A stretch of 64,000 nucleotides of DNA from assembly GCF_030845195.1 (NCBI RefSeq), contig NZ_CP132543.1, positions 3,985,501-4,049,500 of the forward strand, given 5' to 3'. Shown here one piece after another: positions 43,757-52,382 of the stretch. The notes below the pieces were generated by a model. The model searched no databases, was not told the origin of the DNA, and saw only the letters and a list, made by a program, of their open reading frames with translations. The translations under genes were made by a program, and so were the position numbers. The DNA is from Sanyastnella coralliicola. Its GTDB lineage: Bacteria; Bacteroidota; Bacteroidia; Flavobacteriales_D; Sanyastnellaceae. Each line of letters starts with the position of its first letter. Position 1 is the first letter of the stretch.

Positions 43757-45058
43757 ATGATCAGTCGAGATAAATCAGCATCCCTTTTTGAGACCGCAAA
43801 TCAGTACTTCCCTGGTGGAGTTAACAGTCCGGTACGTGCATTTCGTTCAGTTGGTGGAACACCTTTGTTCATTGAAAAAGGTGACGGTCCTTATATCTGG
43901 GATGCCGATGGGAATAAGTTCATCGATTTCTGTTGTTCGTGGGGTCCGCTGATCCTGGGGCACAACAATCCTAAGGTTCGCAAGAACATCATTGGAGCAG
44001 TCGAAAATGGAACTTCCTTTGGTGCGCCAACTGTTTGGGAGAATAAATTGGCTGAGACGATTATTTCAAATCACCGCTACCTAGAGAAGATTCGCTTCGT
44101 GAGCTCTGGAACAGAGGCGGCGATGAGTGCCATTCGCTTGGCTCGTGGGGTGACTGGAAGAAGCAAGATCATCAAGTTCGAAGGATGCTACCACGGACAC
44201 GTGGATGCACTTTTGGTAAAAGCAGGCAGTGGCTTGGCTACACTTGGAACCAGCACAAGCGCTGGTGTGCCTGAGGCTTATGCTCGTGAAACCATCGTAT
44301 TGCCGTTGAATGATAGAGCGGCGGTTGAACAAGCCATCGAAGACTACAAAGACGATATTGCTTGTGTCGCGATCGAGCCGATTCCTGCGAATAACGGCTT
44401 GTTGATTCAAGACATTGAATTCTTGCGTTTCCTTCGTGAGATCACCAAGCGTGAAGGCATCATCCTATTGTTTGATGAGGTCATCTCTGGTTTCCGCGTT
44501 GGTTTTGAAGGAGCTGCCGGTCTGTATGATATTCAGCCCGACGTTTTGGCTTTCGGTAAAATTATAGGCGGTGGAATGCCTGTGGGTGCCTACGCTTCTA
44601 GCGCTGAAATTATGGCTCACGTAGCTCCTGAGGGTGACGTTTACCAAGCGGGTACCTTGTCTGGAAACCCAGTAGCAATGGCTGCAGGTACGGCGCAGTT
44701 AGAGGCATGTTTGGAAGAAGGATTCTACGAAGAACTTGAGCGCAAGACGAAGTTGTTGATCGATACCATCTTGACACACACAAAGGCCAAAGGTTACCAG
44801 TTTAACATGTTCCATCGTGGGTCCGTGTTCTGGTTGGCATTTAGCGATAAAATCGCCATTCGTAAGTCGTCAGAGATTGATCCTGACAGCATGAAATACT
44901 TCACAGTGCTTCACAAAGAGTTGCTTGATCGTGGTGTTTACATTGGACCTAGTGGCTATGAAGTAGGTTTCGTTTCTGCGGCGCATTCAGATGAAGATAT
45001 TCTCGCTAGCGCGGAAGCGTTTAAAGCCGCTTTAGATGTGGCATTCTCAGCTGAGTAA
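43757..45058 (+). CDS. hemL: Glutamate-1-semialdehyde 2,1-aminomutase
   Basis: HemL converts glutamate-1-semialdehyde, the product of HemA, to 5-aminolevulinate. The 433 residues contain PGGVNSPVRAFRSVGG, WGPLILGHNNP, SSGTEAAMSAIRLARG, CYHGHVDALLVKAGSG and the PLP lysine K268 in FGKIIGGGMPVGAY. The 3' end overlaps the convergent membrane-protein gene by 12 bases. One copy of the 13-base word near the end encodes L-A-S-A-E-A. Confidence 0.96.
   Translation: MISRDKSASLFETANQYFPGGVNSPVRAFRSVGGTPLFIEKGDGPYIWDADGNKFIDFCCSWGPLILGHNNPKVRKNIIGAVENGTSFGAPTVWENKLAETIISNHRYLEKIRFVSSGTEAAMSAIRLARGVTGRSKIIKFEGCYHGHVDALLVKAGSGLATLGTSTSAGVPEAYARETIVLPLNDRAAVEQAIEDYKDDIACVAIEPIPANNGLLIQDIEFLRFLREITKREGIILLFDEVISGFRVGFEGAAGLYDIQPDVLAFGKIIGGGMPVGAYASSAEIMAHVAPEGDVYQAGTLSGNPVAMAAGTAQLEACLEEGFYEELERKTKLLIDTILTHTKAKGYQFNMFHRGSVFWLAFSDKIAIRKSSEIDPDSMKYFTVLHKELLDRGVYIGPSGYEVGFVSAAHSDEDILASAEAFKAALDVAFSAE
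45004..45016 (-). repeat. Dispersed 13-mer TTCCGCGCTAGCG, copy 9
   Basis: Exact minus-strand copy in hemL; in the gene sense it encodes L-A-S-A-E-A. Confidence 0.95.
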
Positions 45059-45907
45059 GTAAAAGGCCACAGCTTGGATGATGATGGTTCCGTCCACCCA
45101 TCCAGTGAAGTACATTTCATCGCGTTCAGGATTTGAAGCAGCGATAAGAACTGCTGAAAGAATCAGCGAGAACCACAGGGCTATCAACTGATATGAGGTG
45201 TAAACCCCATCGCTGAAGTTGAGTGTGATTACGGTTCCTGCGACCACAATCCAGAAAAGTCCGTAGAGTTTCGCACCGTTGATCCCGAACAACTGGGCAG
45301 GCGTCTTCATGTTCGGACGATCCAGGTTCATGTCTCTGATTTCAAAGGGAACGGTGATGGCGATGATGAAGGCAAAGCGCTCGATAATCAGAAACAAACG
45401 ATCTACTTGCCAGAGTTCATTATCCTGTTCGATGATAGGTAAGATCACCGTGGCCATGGCCCAAACCAGGCCAATAAGGTAGATCTTAATGAATGGAAGA
45501 TCACGCAGTGCCTTCTTCGATTTTGAGTCACTGAATAGTCGCACTACATAAGCAAGCGACAGCGTTCCGCCGATGGCGAGCCAAAGAAAAGTAAGCGGAG
45601 ACAAGGTCCATACTAAGCCTAGCAAGATCAAAGCGCACAGTGCCGTAATGACGCGAAGCGTAACACGGTTTCGGAATAGCCAGTTATTTCTTCCTGCCGT
45701 GATGTACTCTGGCCGATCGTTCAGTTTGACCAGACGTTGAAAGTTGTAAGTGAAGAGGGTAGAGATGCCTACGAACCAAGGTAGATAGGAATCTGAAAGG
45801 CCGATAATCGCGGTCGTCTGCCATGTGGCAAGACCAGCCCCTAATGCGATCCAAACATTACTGTAGACCGTGTTTCTCCAGTGTTTTTTAATCCAGAGAA
45901 ACCGCAT
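45047..45907 (-). CDS. UbiA-superfamily-like membrane protein
   Basis: A 286-residue protein with about eight to nine membrane helices. The segment FEIRDMNLDRPNMKTPAQLFG at about residues 195-215 resembles the second aspartate-rich motif of UbiA prenyltransferases (D-x3-D, then Thr-Pro and Gly). The place of the first motif, normally N-D-x2-D-x3-D, reads TYNFQRLVKLNDRPEY and lacks the spaced aspartates. Either it is a divergent prenyltransferase or an inactive relative. It begins two bases after the stop of the upstream gene, so the two form an operon. Confidence 0.65.
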   Translation of the reverse strand: MRFLWIKKHWRNTVYSNVWIALGAGLATWQTTAIIGLSDSYLPWFVGISTLFTYNFQRLVKLNDRPEYITAGRNNWLFRNRVTLRVITALCALILLGLVWTLSPLTFLWLAIGGTLSLAYVVRLFSDSKSKKALRDLPFIKIYLIGLVWAMATVILPIIEQDNELWQVDRLFLIIERFAFIIAITVPFEIRDMNLDRPNMKTPAQLFGINGAKLYGLFWIVVAGTVITLNFSDGVYTSYQLIALWFSLILSAVLIAASNPERDEMYFTGWVDGTIIIQAVAFYLLS

Positions 45908-45909
45908 GT

Positions 45910-46929
45910 TTATCGGGTTAAGAAGTAGGCGGTCACTCCTAAAACACTCCCGAGGAAGCTTCCTTTGAGTCCGGCAAGCAGCTTCTTTGGTCGGGCTACT
46001 CGCTCATACCCCATGGCGTAGAGGTCATTGTACTTGTAATCTGGATTGCTAATGCTGTTGCCTTGAATCTTAATCACTGGAATGAGTTGAAGGATGGTGT
46101 ATCCAACAGGAGGAAGGATGGTCAGAATCAAGCCCCCGCCTGCAAAGAATGCCGTAGCACCCCCGGTCAACACGCCAACGATAAAGGTTGGTCCGGTCTT
46201 GAATCCATCGCGAGCATCTTGCTCTCCGGCAATGTAGATACGCATTTCATCTACGGTAAGATCGTCGCCAATCAATTCATCAGGTGAATAGAGTATCCAT
46301 TCACCGTCGTCAAAACTGATGGAGAATATTTCTGATTTGTGGATGGACTGCGTTCTCTTCTTTCCGTTTCGTTTTTCGGTTTCGATGACTACATCAATGC
46401 CATCCACAGAGAGGATGGTTCCCTCTACCACGTGACCAGACATACGAAGCACCCTTCCTTTCGCTGGCATGCTTGGTACTTGAAAGAACGACAGGTTGAA
46501 GACATCAAGTGAGTCTTCTACATTCGGGAGCTGGTCTGCTTCTGGAAGGAAGAATACTGCCGCCCAATCTGTTTCGTTCGTTGTATTGGCTGCGTCTAGT
46601 GATACTTTAACCGACGATTCCGCGCTAGCGAGATCACCAGAAATCAGAATAGACCCATCCTTGCAATCACGAAGGACTTCTACGCCTGGTTGATCAATCA
46701 AAAGATGGTGCACAAACCAGTCTTCAATGCCTTTTCGAATGCTGTCAGGAACTTCAGCTCCTTGAAATTCGGAGACACAAACGCTGTCTGCGACTTGAAG
46801 TCGAAGTGTCTGAACAAGGTCATCGGTCGTGTTAGATAAGGTTCGATCCCACGGATGCTGGGCATGAAGCGTACTAACGAGTGTAAGCCCCACCAGCAAG
46901 AACAAAGTGCGCAATAGCATGGTTTGCAT
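45910..46929 (-). CDS. Secreted/membrane protein of unknown function
   Basis: About 339 residues. Signal peptide (MLLRTLFLLVGLTLVSTLHAQ) and a soluble region with a beta-rich stretch around GRVLRMSGHVVEGTILSVDGIDVVIETEKRNGKK. Near the C-terminus two or three hydrophobic segments (TFIVGVLTGGATAFFAGGGLILTILPPVGYTIL; GSFLGSVLGVTAYFL) suggest membrane anchoring. Not recognised. I use the ATG six bases after the -7 box; a TTG three codons upstream lies within the box, and an ATG nine bases further in is also possible. One 13-base word encodes L-A-S-A-E-S. Confidence 0.72.
   Translation of the reverse strand: MQTMLLRTLFLLVGLTLVSTLHAQHPWDRTLSNTTDDLVQTLRLQVADSVCVSEFQGAEVPDSIRKGIEDWFVHHLLIDQPGVEVLRDCKDGSILISGDLASAESSVKVSLDAANTTNETDWAAVFFLPEADQLPNVEDSLDVFNLSFFQVPSMPAKGRVLRMSGHVVEGTILSVDGIDVVIETEKRNGKKRTQSIHKSEIFSISFDDGEWILYSPDELIGDDLTVDEMRIYIAGEQDARDGFKTGPTFIVGVLTGGATAFFAGGGLILTILPPVGYTILQLIPVIKIQGNSISNPDYKYNDLYAMGYERVARPKKLLAGLKGSFLGSVLGVTAYFLTR
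46618..46630 (+). repeat. Dispersed 13-mer TTCCGCGCTAGCG, copy 10
   Basis: Exact copy; in the sense of the minus-strand gene it encodes L-A-S-A-E-S. Confidence 0.95.
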
Positions 46930-46935
46930 TTTGAT

Positions 46936-46943
46936 CAAAGTTA
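46936..46943 (-). promoter_or_regulatory. -7 promoter box of the 45910-46929 operon
   Basis: TAACTTTG on the minus strand, six bases before the ATG at 46929. Confidence 0.65.
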
Positions 46944-47065
46944 GTCGTGGAAATCAAGCCACCTATCAAAGCGAAGGGATTGTTCCCACAAGGCTGCTGT
47001 TGATTGTTGGAAAGAAGTTGACGAATAGCAATCTGATACAGTGAGGAATCACATATCCGAAGCTG

Positions 47066-47096
47066 TATATTTGCACTCGCTAAGAACCTAGATTTG
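47066..47096 (+). promoter_or_regulatory. gcvP promoter, two candidate -7 boxes
   Basis: TATATTTG at 47066-47073 and TAGATTTG at 47089-47096. Both fit TAnnTTTG and are followed by GC; the second ends five bases before the ATG. Confidence 0.6.
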
Positions 47097-47101
47097 CGCC
47101 C

Positions 47102-49948
47102 ATGAAAACAGGCACCTTTGCATCGCGGCACATTGGACCGCGTGAATCAGAGATCGAGCATATGCTCGAGGTAACAGGACATGCTTCTGTTGATGAATTG
47201 GTTTCTAAGACAGTGCCGGAGAGAATCCGCCTGCAAAATGAACTTGACCTTCCAGCTCCGATGACGGAGCACGCTTATCTCAAGCACTTAAAAGGTCTGG
47301 CTTCTAAGAACAAGATTTACAATACCTACATCGGAATGGGATACTACCCAACGGTAGTTCCTTCAGTGATTCAGCGTAACGTATTGGAGAATCCAGGATG
47401 GTACACGGCGTACACGCCTTACCAAGCTGAGATCGCTCAAGGGCGTTTGGAAGCACTGCTGAATTTCCAGACGATGGTAAGTGATTTGACGGGTCTCCCG
47501 ATTGCAAATGCGTCACTTCTCGATGAAGGAACCGCTGCTGCTGAGGCGATGTTGATGTTGCTTCACGCTCGTCCAAGACCGAAAGTAAAAGCAGGAGCTC
47601 TTCGCTTCTTGGTGGATGAACACATGTTCCCACAGACTTTGGATGTCTTGAAGATGCGTGCGAAGCATTTGAACATTCAGCTTGAAGTGAAGCCATGGCG
47701 TGAATTCGATCTTAATGAAGACGTTTTCGGATGCATGCTTCAATACCCGAACGGAATTGGAGGCGTAGAAGACTACACTGCATTCACTGAGGCTGCGCAA
47801 GAGAACGGTGTGCCAGTGGCGGTGGCTACAGACCTTGCTGCATTGGCACTGCTTACACCTCCTGGAGAATGGGGTGCAGAAGTGGTGTTCGGTAACTCAC
47901 AGCGCTTCGGTGTGCCAATGGGTTACGGTGGACCACACGCAGCGTTCTTCGCAACAACTGAAAATTACAAGCGTCAGATCCCAGGGCGAATCATTGGTGT
48001 TTCTACTGGTCGTCTTGGTGAGCAAGGACTGCGTATGGCGCTACAAACACGCGAACAGCACATTCGTCGTGATAAGGCTACAAGTAATATCTGTACTGCA
48101 CAGGCCCTCCTGGCTGTAATGGCATCGATGTACGCTGTTTACCATGGACAAGATGGTATCAAGCGTATTTCTCAGGAGATTCACCAGAAGGCTCGTTTGG
48201 TTGAAGCAAGCATGAAAGCGAAGGGAATGGAGCAAGTAAATGCTCACTACTTCGATACACTATGTTTCAAAGTGCCAAGTGCAGATGCGATTAAATCAAA
48301 AGCAGAAGCGGCTGGTGTGAACCTTCGCTACATCAATGAAAACCACATTGGCATTTCATTGTGTGAGGTTGATGATCAAGAAAGCATTGATCTTTTGCTT
48401 TCGATTTTTGACGCTAGCGCGGAAGGGGATATGAGTGCTCAGCCAACGGCAGTTGAATTGATGGATCGCTCCAGCGAATACCTTTCGCATCCGGTGTTCA
48501 ATAGCTACCATTCTGAAACAGACATGATGCGCTACTTGAAGCGCCTCGAGAATAAAGACCTTTCATTGACGCATGCGATGATTCCATTGGGGTCGTGCAC
48601 AATGAAATTGAATGCTGCGAGTGAACTGTTGCCATTGACTTGGCCAGAGTTTGCTCAGCTTCACCCATTTGCACCAGTTGATCAAGCAGTGGGTTACCAC
48701 GAAATGATCGAAGAGCTGCGTGTCAACCTGAATGAGATCACTGGATTCGCAGATACAAGTCTGCAACCAAATTCAGGAGCTTCAGGAGAATACACAGGAC
48801 TATTGGTGATTCGCGCTTACCACGAGTCACGCGGTGAAGCACACCGTGATATCTGTTTGATTCCATCAAGCGCCCACGGCACGAACCCAGCTTCAGCAGT
48901 AATGGCTGGAATGAAGGTTGTCGTAACCAAGTGTGATGAAAACGGAAACGTTGACATCGAAGACTTGCGTGCACGTGCTGAAGAGTATTCTGATCGCCTA
49001 GGTGCATTGATGATTACATACCCATCAACGCACGGTGTTTACGAAGAAGACGTGTTGGAGATTAACGCGTTGATCCATGAGCACGGCGGTCAAGTATATA
49101 TGGATGGTGCCAACATGAACGCTCAAGTAGGCTTGACGAACCCTGGAAACATCGGGGCTGATGTATGTCACTTGAACTTGCACAAGACCTTCGCGATTCC
49201 TCACGGAGGTGGCGGCCCGGGTATGGGACCTATCTGTGTGGCTTCGCACCTTGCACCATTCCTTCCAGGAAACCCAGTGATTGAAACAGGAGGTGAGCAC
49301 GCGATTAGCGCAGTAGCTTCAGCTCCTTACGGAAGTGCATTGATCTTGTTGATCTCTTACGGTTACATCAAGATGCTCGGTTCAGAAGGACTACGTCAAA
49401 GTACAGAAATGGCGATCCTGAATGCGAACTACATCAAGGCAAAAATCCGTGGAGCGTACGATGTATTGTACCAAGGAAAGAACAACACTGTAGCGCACGA
49501 GATGATCATTGATTGTCGTGACTTCAAGAAGGTAGGCATCGAAGTAGCTGATATCGCCAAGCGATTGATCGATTACGGATTCCACGCACCGACGGTATCA
49601 TTCCCTGTAGCAGGTACGTTGATGATCGAGCCAACGGAGAGCGAAGGAGTAGAAGAGCTAGATCGTTTCTGTGAAGCGATGTTGGCGATTCGCGAAGAGA
49701 TCGCAGAGATCGAGCGAGGAGAGGCAGACCAAGAAGACAATGTATTGAAGATGGCTCCTCACACGGCTACTGAGTTGATCAGCAGCGTTTGGGCCCATTC
49801 TTACTCTCGTGAAAAAGCGGCGTATCCAGTAGCGTCATTGAAAGATGCCAAGTTCTGGGTAAGCGTAAGCCGAGTAGATAATGCAAGCGGAGATCGCAAC
49901 TTGATCTGTACTTGTCCACCACTTGAAGACTACATGGAAACGGTATAA
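47102..49948 (+). CDS. gcvP: Glycine dehydrogenase (decarboxylating), P-protein
   Basis: The P-protein of the glycine cleavage system decarboxylates glycine and loads the aminomethyl group on GcvH. The single-chain 948-residue form has both halves fused: N-terminal [49 protein letters not shown] and the catalytic C-terminal half. The PLP lysine is K695 in [35 protein letters not shown]-type residues near the end read [16 protein letters not shown]. Codon bias is strong, suggesting high expression. A copy of the 13-base word encodes D-A-S-A-E-G at the junction of the two halves. Confidence 0.97.
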   Translation: MKTGTFASRHIGPRESEIEHMLEVTGHASVDELVSKTVPERIRLQNELDLPAPMTEHAYLKHLKGLASKNKIYNTYIGMGYYPTVVPSVIQRNVLENPGWYTAYTPYQAEIAQGRLEALLNFQTMVSDLTGLPIANASLLDEGTAAAEAMLMLLHARPRPKVKAGALRFLVDEHMFPQTLDVLKMRAKHLNIQLEVKPWREFDLNEDVFGCMLQYPNGIGGVEDYTAFTEAAQENGVPVAVATDLAALALLTPPGEWGAEVVFGNSQRFGVPMGYGGPHAAFFATTENYKRQIPGRIIGVSTGRLGEQGLRMALQTREQHIRRDKATSNICTAQALLAVMASMYAVYHGQDGIKRISQEIHQKARLVEASMKAKGMEQVNAHYFDTLCFKVPSADAIKSKAEAAGVNLRYINENHIGISLCEVDDQESIDLLLSIFDASAEGDMSAQPTAVELMDRSSEYLSHPVFNSYHSETDMMRYLKRLENKDLSLTHAMIPLGSCTMKLNAASELLPLTWPEFAQLHPFAPVDQAVGYHEMIEELRVNLNEITGFADTSLQPNSGASGEYTGLLVIRAYHESRGEAHRDICLIPSSAHGTNPASAVMAGMKVVVTKCDENGNVDIEDLRARAEEYSDRLGALMITYPSTHGVYEEDVLEINALIHEHGGQVYMDGANMNAQVGLTNPGNIGADVCHLNLHKTFAIPHGGGGPGMGPICVASHLAPFLPGNPVIETGGEHAISAVASAPYGSALILLISYGYIKMLGSEGLRQSTEMAILNANYIKAKIRGAYDVLYQGKNNTVAHEMIIDCRDFKKVGIEVADIAKRLIDYGFHAPTVSFPVAGTLMIEPTESEGVEELDRFCEAMLAIREEIAEIERGEADQEDNVLKMAPHTATELISSVWAHSYSREKAAYPVASLKDAKFWVSVSRVDNASGDRNLICTCPPLEDYMETV
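48412..48424 (-). repeat. Dispersed 13-mer TTCCGCGCTAGCG, copy 11
   Basis: Exact minus-strand copy in gcvP, in the linker between the two halves of the enzyme; encodes D-A-S-A-E-G. Confidence 0.95.
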
Positions 49949-49968
49949 ATACTGTTTTGTGAAAGCAA

Positions 49969-50016
49969 TAAAAGCCCGGGTGTATATGACGTTTACGCCC
50001 GGGTTTCTTTTTGTTT
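49969..50016 (+). terminator. Terminator of gcvP
   Basis: Stem built on AAAGCCCGGGTGTA and TACGCCCGGGTTT (one bulged G, one G-T pair) followed by CTTTTTG. A copy of the dispersed 13-base word begins immediately after it. Confidence 0.85.
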
Positions 50017-50029
50017 CGCTAGCGCGGAA
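50017..50029 (-). repeat. Dispersed 13-mer TTCCGCGCTAGCG, copy 12
   Basis: Exact copy in non-coding DNA, directly after the gcvP terminator. Confidence 0.95.
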
Positions 50030-50165
50030 AGGGCTTGTGGCACGGGGATTCTATGAATCCTGTAGGTGGTTGAAAACGGCCTCCACGCTTCATTTACAGA
50101 AGTGACCGTTTATCAGGTTCGCAAGCCTGCTGAAAATCTCTTAATAACTCAAGGTTAAAGATTTC

Positions 50166-50173
50166 TATATTTG
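50166..50173 (+). promoter_or_regulatory. -7 promoter box of the first tandem T9SS gene
   Basis: TATATTTG followed by CTGCG, 44 bases before the ATG of the MKK start. Confidence 0.6.
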
Positions 50174-50217
50174 CTGCGCTTGATTAGTTTACGAATCCTA
50201 TTTAAATCTAAATGATT

Positions 50218-52155
50218 ATGAAGAAAGTTTACGCGATGTTGTTCGTGTCACTTTTTGCTATCGGTGCGAGTGCACAGCACGTAATGTCACCTTACGCTAA
50301 GGGCAAGGACAAAGAAATGAAGCGTGCGAATAACAGCCAGACGCAAGTAAATACTGATCGTGAAGTGTTCTACACGAACGATTTCTCTGATTGCTCTGAC
50401 TTTGTTATCGACAACGCTTATGACAATGGTTACACACAATTCGTTTCAGACCTGAACTTCGAATGTGGTGATGTACTACCAGAAGGACCTGCTGCAATTG
50501 ATCCTGTAGCTTCTACAACTGCTGACAACGGTTTTATGATGATCGACTCTGATGAGTACGGTGGTGAAGAAGGTTTTGACGGAATTGAAAACAGCTGGTT
50601 CCAAACAGTAGACCCAATTAACTGTGCGGATCACCCATTCGTATCTCTTAGCTTTGAGACGTTCTACCGCATGTGGGACAACGGATCATCTGATGGTAAC
50701 GAGTACTGTCTAGTAGAGGTTTCTCGTGACGGTGTTACTTGGCCAGACGTTGAAACGTTTGAAGTATCAGAAGGTATGGTTGACTTCGGTGACGGAGACG
50801 GTATGGTACAAGCTCGTTGGGAGCTTTGGCCAGAGATGCAGACTCAAGACCCAGTAGACAACCCAACTCTTTTCGTGTTTGACATTACATCTGCTGCAGG
50901 TGGTCAAGACGAAGTATGGATCCGTTTCCGTTGGAAAGGAACTTGGGGTTACGCTTGGATGGTTGACGACATGGAGCTTTTCGATACTCCTGAAAACGAT
51001 ATCCGTTTCGATAGCTACGCTACTTACACTGATTACAACGGTACGTTCATGTACGAAGTTGATACATGGCACCCAACTCAGGCAACTGAAGTACAGATGG
51101 CTGCGAAAGTTCGTAACATCGGTTCTTTGGACCAGACGAACGTTACATTGAACGCCTCTATCAACGGAAACGACGCTGGAACTTCTGATGCGATCGATCT
51201 TCCTTACCTAGCTTCAGATACACTGCGTATCACTGGGTACACTGTGCCAACTGACCCAGGTCAGTACGATATCGAGTTCACGGTTTCTGCGGACGCGGAA
51301 GATGAGAACCCTGGTGACAACGTGACTACGCAGTCATTCCAGGTTGCCCCAGTTTCTTATGACGAGAACAACTCTCTTGGTGGACAGTACGGACGTGATG
51401 ACCGTAACTTCTCTGGTCTATTCCCAGCAGCAACTTACAACGATGAGTTCCAGGCGGCGACGCCAATGCAGTTCTTCGGTGACGGTACTATCTACTCTAT
51501 CCAGGTAGCTGTTACTGCTGGTGACGAAGGTGCACCAATGATCTGCCACGTTCTTGACTTCGAAAACCTAGAGATTCAAGCTTCTACTGCAGAGTTGGAG
51601 TTGAACCCAGCGTTGTTGAACGACGGTACAGAGTCTGGTGACGATATCATCTGGTACAACTTCATCCTTGAAGATCCATGGCCAGTAGCTGAAGGTGAAG
51701 GATGGGTTGCATCTTTCGAAAGCTACGGTGGTTCTGGTATCCGTATTGGTGAGTCTAAGTTCGCTCCAGACCAAACTTGTTTTGTATTCGGTGACTTCGG
51801 TACTGCTGGATTCGACTGGTACTTCACAAACGAAACTCCAATGATCCGTTTCAACATGGACGAAGGAGCAGCAGTTGAGAACATGGAGCAGTTTGATACA
51901 TTCGCTATCTCACAGAACGCGCCAAACCCAGCTTCTGATTTCACTCGCATCACTTACAACTTGGAAGTTGCTGCTGAGGTTGCAATCGAAGTACGTGACA
52001 TCACAGGTAAGTTGATGATGACTCGTGATCTTGGAACTGTAGGAGCAGGATCTTACGCTTACGACCTAAGCGTTGCTGATTACGCTGCAGGTATGTACAG
52101 CTACACATTCACTGTGAATGGTAAGACTGTTACTCGCAAGATGATCGTGAAGTAA
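50218..52155 (+). CDS. Secreted T9SS cargo protein, tandem paralogue 1
   Basis: About 645 residues, signal peptide MKKVYAMLFVSLFAIGASAQ. An N-terminal choice-of-anchor-J/jelly-roll-like domain begins with VFYTNDFSDC, contains ASTTADNGFMMIDSDEYG and ends with WMVDDMELFD. CARDB-like units follow (NVTLNASINGNDAG, then DENPGDNVTTQSFQV). The last 75 residues (ISQNAPNPASDF to KTVTRKMIVK) are a type A sorting domain. Asn, Asp, Tyr and Phe are encoded almost only by C-ending codons, which suggests an abundant product. The next two genes encode relatives. An ATG two codons upstream is an alternative start. Confidence 0.87.
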   Translation: MKKVYAMLFVSLFAIGASAQHVMSPYAKGKDKEMKRANNSQTQVNTDREVFYTNDFSDCSDFVIDNAYDNGYTQFVSDLNFECGDVLPEGPAAIDPVASTTADNGFMMIDSDEYGGEEGFDGIENSWFQTVDPINCADHPFVSLSFETFYRMWDNGSSDGNEYCLVEVSRDGVTWPDVETFEVSEGMVDFGDGDGMVQARWELWPEMQTQDPVDNPTLFVFDITSAAGGQDEVWIRFRWKGTWGYAWMVDDMELFDTPENDIRFDSYATYTDYNGTFMYEVDTWHPTQATEVQMAAKVRNIGSLDQTNVTLNASINGNDAGTSDAIDLPYLASDTLRITGYTVPTDPGQYDIEFTVSADAEDENPGDNVTTQSFQVAPVSYDENNSLGGQYGRDDRNFSGLFPAATYNDEFQAATPMQFFGDGTIYSIQVAVTAGDEGAPMICHVLDFENLEIQASTAELELNPALLNDGTESGDDIIWYNFILEDPWPVAEGEGWVASFESYGGSGIRIGESKFAPDQTCFVFGDFGTAGFDWYFTNETPMIRFNMDEGAAVENMEQFDTFAISQNAPNPASDFTRITYNLEVAAEVAIEVRDITGKLMMTRDLGTVGAGSYAYDLSVADYAAGMYSYTFTVNGKTVTRKMIVK

Positions 52156-52179
52156 GCATTACTTCATCTCAATATTGAA

Positions 52180-52210
52180 AGAGAGGTTTCCTTCGGGAAG
52201 CCTCTTTTTT
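52180..52210 (+). terminator. Terminator after tandem paralogue 1
   Basis: Stem AGAGGTTTCC / GGAAGCCTCT (one G-T pair) with a TTCG tetraloop and a T run. Confidence 0.93.
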
Positions 52211-52382
52211 ATTTGTATTACTTCTGGTAAACGAATGGCTTTACAAGAGGTTAAGGCCAGATCAAGCTATTTGGAATTGTATAATCCGGAGAATTTAGTC
52301 TGCAGATTCTCACGAATCATTCGCTGTATTGTTTGGTTCGAGAGAGGTTTTGCGTAATTTCCCCGATTCAAAAGTGTAAGAC

